Source: an uncultured Rikenellaceae bacterium (GTDB lineage Bacteria > Bacteroidota > Bacteroidia > Bacteroidales > Rikenellaceae). From it: DNA of 16,131 nucleotides. Numbering within the stretch: the first letter of the stretch is position 1; every line of letters begins with the position of its first letter. Shown in pieces: positions 14,930-16,131 of this stretch. The stretch lies in NCBI GenBank assembly GCA_947037995.1, contig CAMQUV010000007.1, positions 1 through 16,131 of the forward strand, read 5' to 3'. The notes beneath the pieces were generated by a model. The model ran no database searches, was not told the origin of the DNA, and worked only from the letters and a program-made list of their open reading frames with translations. A program made the position numbers and the translations under genes.

Positions 14930-15682
14930 ATGGGAAAAGAGCTACAAAAAAATATAGTTATAAAGATAGATAACTTATCAAAGCATTTTGGTTCGTTTAA
15001 GGCTGTCGATAACATTTCGTTCGAGGTAGGGCGGGGTGAGATTTTTGGTTTCCTTGGCGCCAATGGTGCTGGCAAAACTACCGCGATGAGAGTGTTGTGC
15101 GGACTGAGTCTCCCGACTTCGGGCGGTGGGACGGTAGCTGGGTTTGACGTTGCTACGCAATCCGAGAAAATCAAGGCAAGTATAGGTTATATGAGTCAGA
15201 AATTTTCACTCTATGACGATTTGAAAGTGTGGGAGAACATACGACTGTTTGCTGGTATTTATGGGATGGGAAGTGCCGATATTCAACAGAAAACTAGCGA
15301 GTTACTACGGCAGCTCAATTTTGAAAGTGAGCGCAATACGCTGGTCAAATCCTTGCCGTTAGGATGGAAACAGAAGTTAGCGTTTTCGGTAGCGATATTC
15401 CATAATCCTCAGATTGTTTTTCTCGACGAACCCACCGGAGGGGTTGACCCTGTTACGCGTAGGCAGTTTTGGGAGATGATTTATGATGCCGCCGAGCGGG
15501 GGATTACGGTGTTTGTGACCACTCACTATATGGATGAGGCAGAGTATTGCGACCGTGTTTCGATAATGGTCGATGGGCGTATTGAGGCGCTTGATTCGCC
15601 AAGTAATTTAAAACAGCAGTTCGAGGCTGACACTATGGATGAAGTTTTCCAGAAGTTGGCGCGAAAAGCTCAAAGAACGTAA
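14930..15682 (+). CDS. ABC transporter ATPase 2 (YbhF C-half-like), altered signature
   Basis: Second ATP-binding subunit, 250 residues. Walker A is GANGAGKT (43-50), the Q-loop has Gln90 (YMSQKFSLY), Walker B is IVFLDEPTGG with Asp167-Glu168, and the H-loop has His199 (VTTHYMDEA). The signature is not LSGGQ but LPLGWKQKL (142-150), a form I recall from the YbhF/RbbA group. It keeps the catalytic residues that ATPase 1 has lost and lacks the signature that ATPase 1 retains, so the pair fits a heterodimer with one working ATP site. Its start is 5 bp after the ATPase 1 stop, and the permease starts 6 bp after its own stop. No long C-terminal extension. Confidence 0.94.
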   Translation: MGKELQKNIVIKIDNLSKHFGSFKAVDNISFEVGRGEIFGFLGANGAGKTTAMRVLCGLSLPTSGGGTVAGFDVATQSEKIKASIGYMSQKFSLYDDLKVWENIRLFAGIYGMGSADIQQKTSELLRQLNFESERNTLVKSLPLGWKQKLAFSVAIFHNPQIVFLDEPTGGVDPVTRRQFWEMIYDAAERGITVFVTTHYMDEAEYCDRVSIMVDGRIEALDSPSNLKQQFEADTMDEVFQKLARKAQRT

Positions 15683-15688
15683 TATACG

Positions 15689-16131
15689 ATGAATCAGTTT
15701 ACAGCATTTATACAAAAAGAATTCTATCACATTGTGCGCGACAAACGTACGATGTTGATTCTATTGGTAATGCCCGTGGTAATGATTTTCATTTTTGGCT
15801 TTGCGATTTCCACCGAAATTAGGAACATTAATGTTGCGATAGTGTCGCCCTCGAACAGCGAATCGGTACGCCAGATTGTTGCCAAAATTGATGCAAACCA
15901 ATATTTCACCGTAGTAAGCGAGTTGAGTTCGCCAAGGGCGATTGACTCTTTGATGCGCCGAGATAAGGCGGATGTTGCGTTGGTTTTTGGTGCTAATTTT
16001 GAGCGTACACCGTCTGTTCAAATTGTTGTGGATGCTACTAATTCTACGACCTCTACGTCGACTATGTTTTACATTTCGGCTATTATGCGAGACTATTTTG
16101 TGAGCAAATCGAATGGTTTAATGCACCCTCA
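15689..16131 (+). CDS. ABC-2 type permease (YbhS/YhhJ-like), N-terminal part only
   Basis: Membrane subunit of the export system; the window ends inside it after 147 codons and two bases. It starts 6 bp after the ATPase 2 stop. The N-terminus MNQFTAFIQKEFYHIVRDKR, followed by a hydrophobic helix at about 22-41 (MLILLVMPVVMIFIFGFAIS), is the usual opening of ABC-2 permeases of the YhhJ/YbhS/YbhR group: an amphipathic helix with KEF..I.RD, then the first membrane segment. The residues after it (IRNINVAIVSPSNSESVRQI onward) are the start of the large periplasmic domain. The remaining helices, and probably a second permease gene as in ybhSR, should lie beyond the window end. Confidence 0.92.
   Translation, partial: MNQFTAFIQKEFYHIVRDKRTMLILLVMPVVMIFIFGFAISTEIRNINVAIVSPSNSESVRQIVAKIDANQYFTVVSELSSPRAIDSLMRRDKADVALVFGANFERTPSVQIVVDATNSTTSTSTMFYISAIMRDYFVSKSNGLMHP

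Noticed and set aside
1..16131. CRISPR arrays, tRNA/rRNA genes, insertion sequences, phage genes
   Set aside because: Looked for on both strands; no repeated spacer pattern, no cloverleaf, no transposase or integrase motif was seen.

Overview
The window looks like part of a Bacteroidota genome, probably Bacteroidales. The evidence is the set of protein families (a TPR/AraC one-component regulator, a LytS-type kinase with a LytTR regulator, a short Crp-like regulator), moderately AT-rich DNA, start sites without Shine-Dalgarno sequences, and several Bacteroidota-type -7 boxes (TAnnTTTG). No rRNA, tRNA, CRISPR array, insertion sequence or phage gene is visible. The first 45 bases are not genomic: they are an Illumina TruSeq adapter with its i5 index, so this is a raw contig end.

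Layout. (1) 47-5728, minus strand: a tripartite RND efflux operon read adaptor, then RND pump, then TolC-like outer-membrane factor, the last cut off by the adapter. (2) 5729-6004: a divergent control region with a strong promoter for the regulators, a weaker one for the pump, a 9-bp direct repeat with LytTR-like geometry and a 23-bp near-palindrome. (3) 6005-8335, plus strand: a regulatory operon of LytS-family histidine kinase, LytTR response regulator and Crp/Fnr-like regulator. (4) 8332-9687, minus strand: a MATE-family exporter whose stop overlaps the Crp-like stop by 4 bp. (5) 9843-11543, minus strand: a membrane-anchored TPR/AraC-type regulator. (6) 11544-11752: a second divergent control region. 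(7) 11753 to the window end, plus strand: an ABC-type tripartite export operon like E. coli ybhGFSR plus an outer-membrane factor: TolC-like protein, lipoprotein adaptor, two different ABC ATPases, and the start of an ABC-2 permease that runs off the window.

How it fits together. Three exporters of unrelated energy type (RND, MATE, ABC) lie side by side, and two of them are divergent from their own sensor/regulator genes. In both divergent regions the regulator gene has a complete -33/-7 promoter, while the efflux operon has only a good -7 box with repeats upstream of where a -33 should be. I infer that each regulator activates its neighbouring pump: LytTR the RND pump, TPR/AraC the ABC pump. 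The two ABC ATPases are complementary: Q-loop and H-loop changes in the first and a changed signature in the second would fall in the same composite ATP site, leaving one intact and one degenerate site. No stretch over 300 bases lacks a gene.
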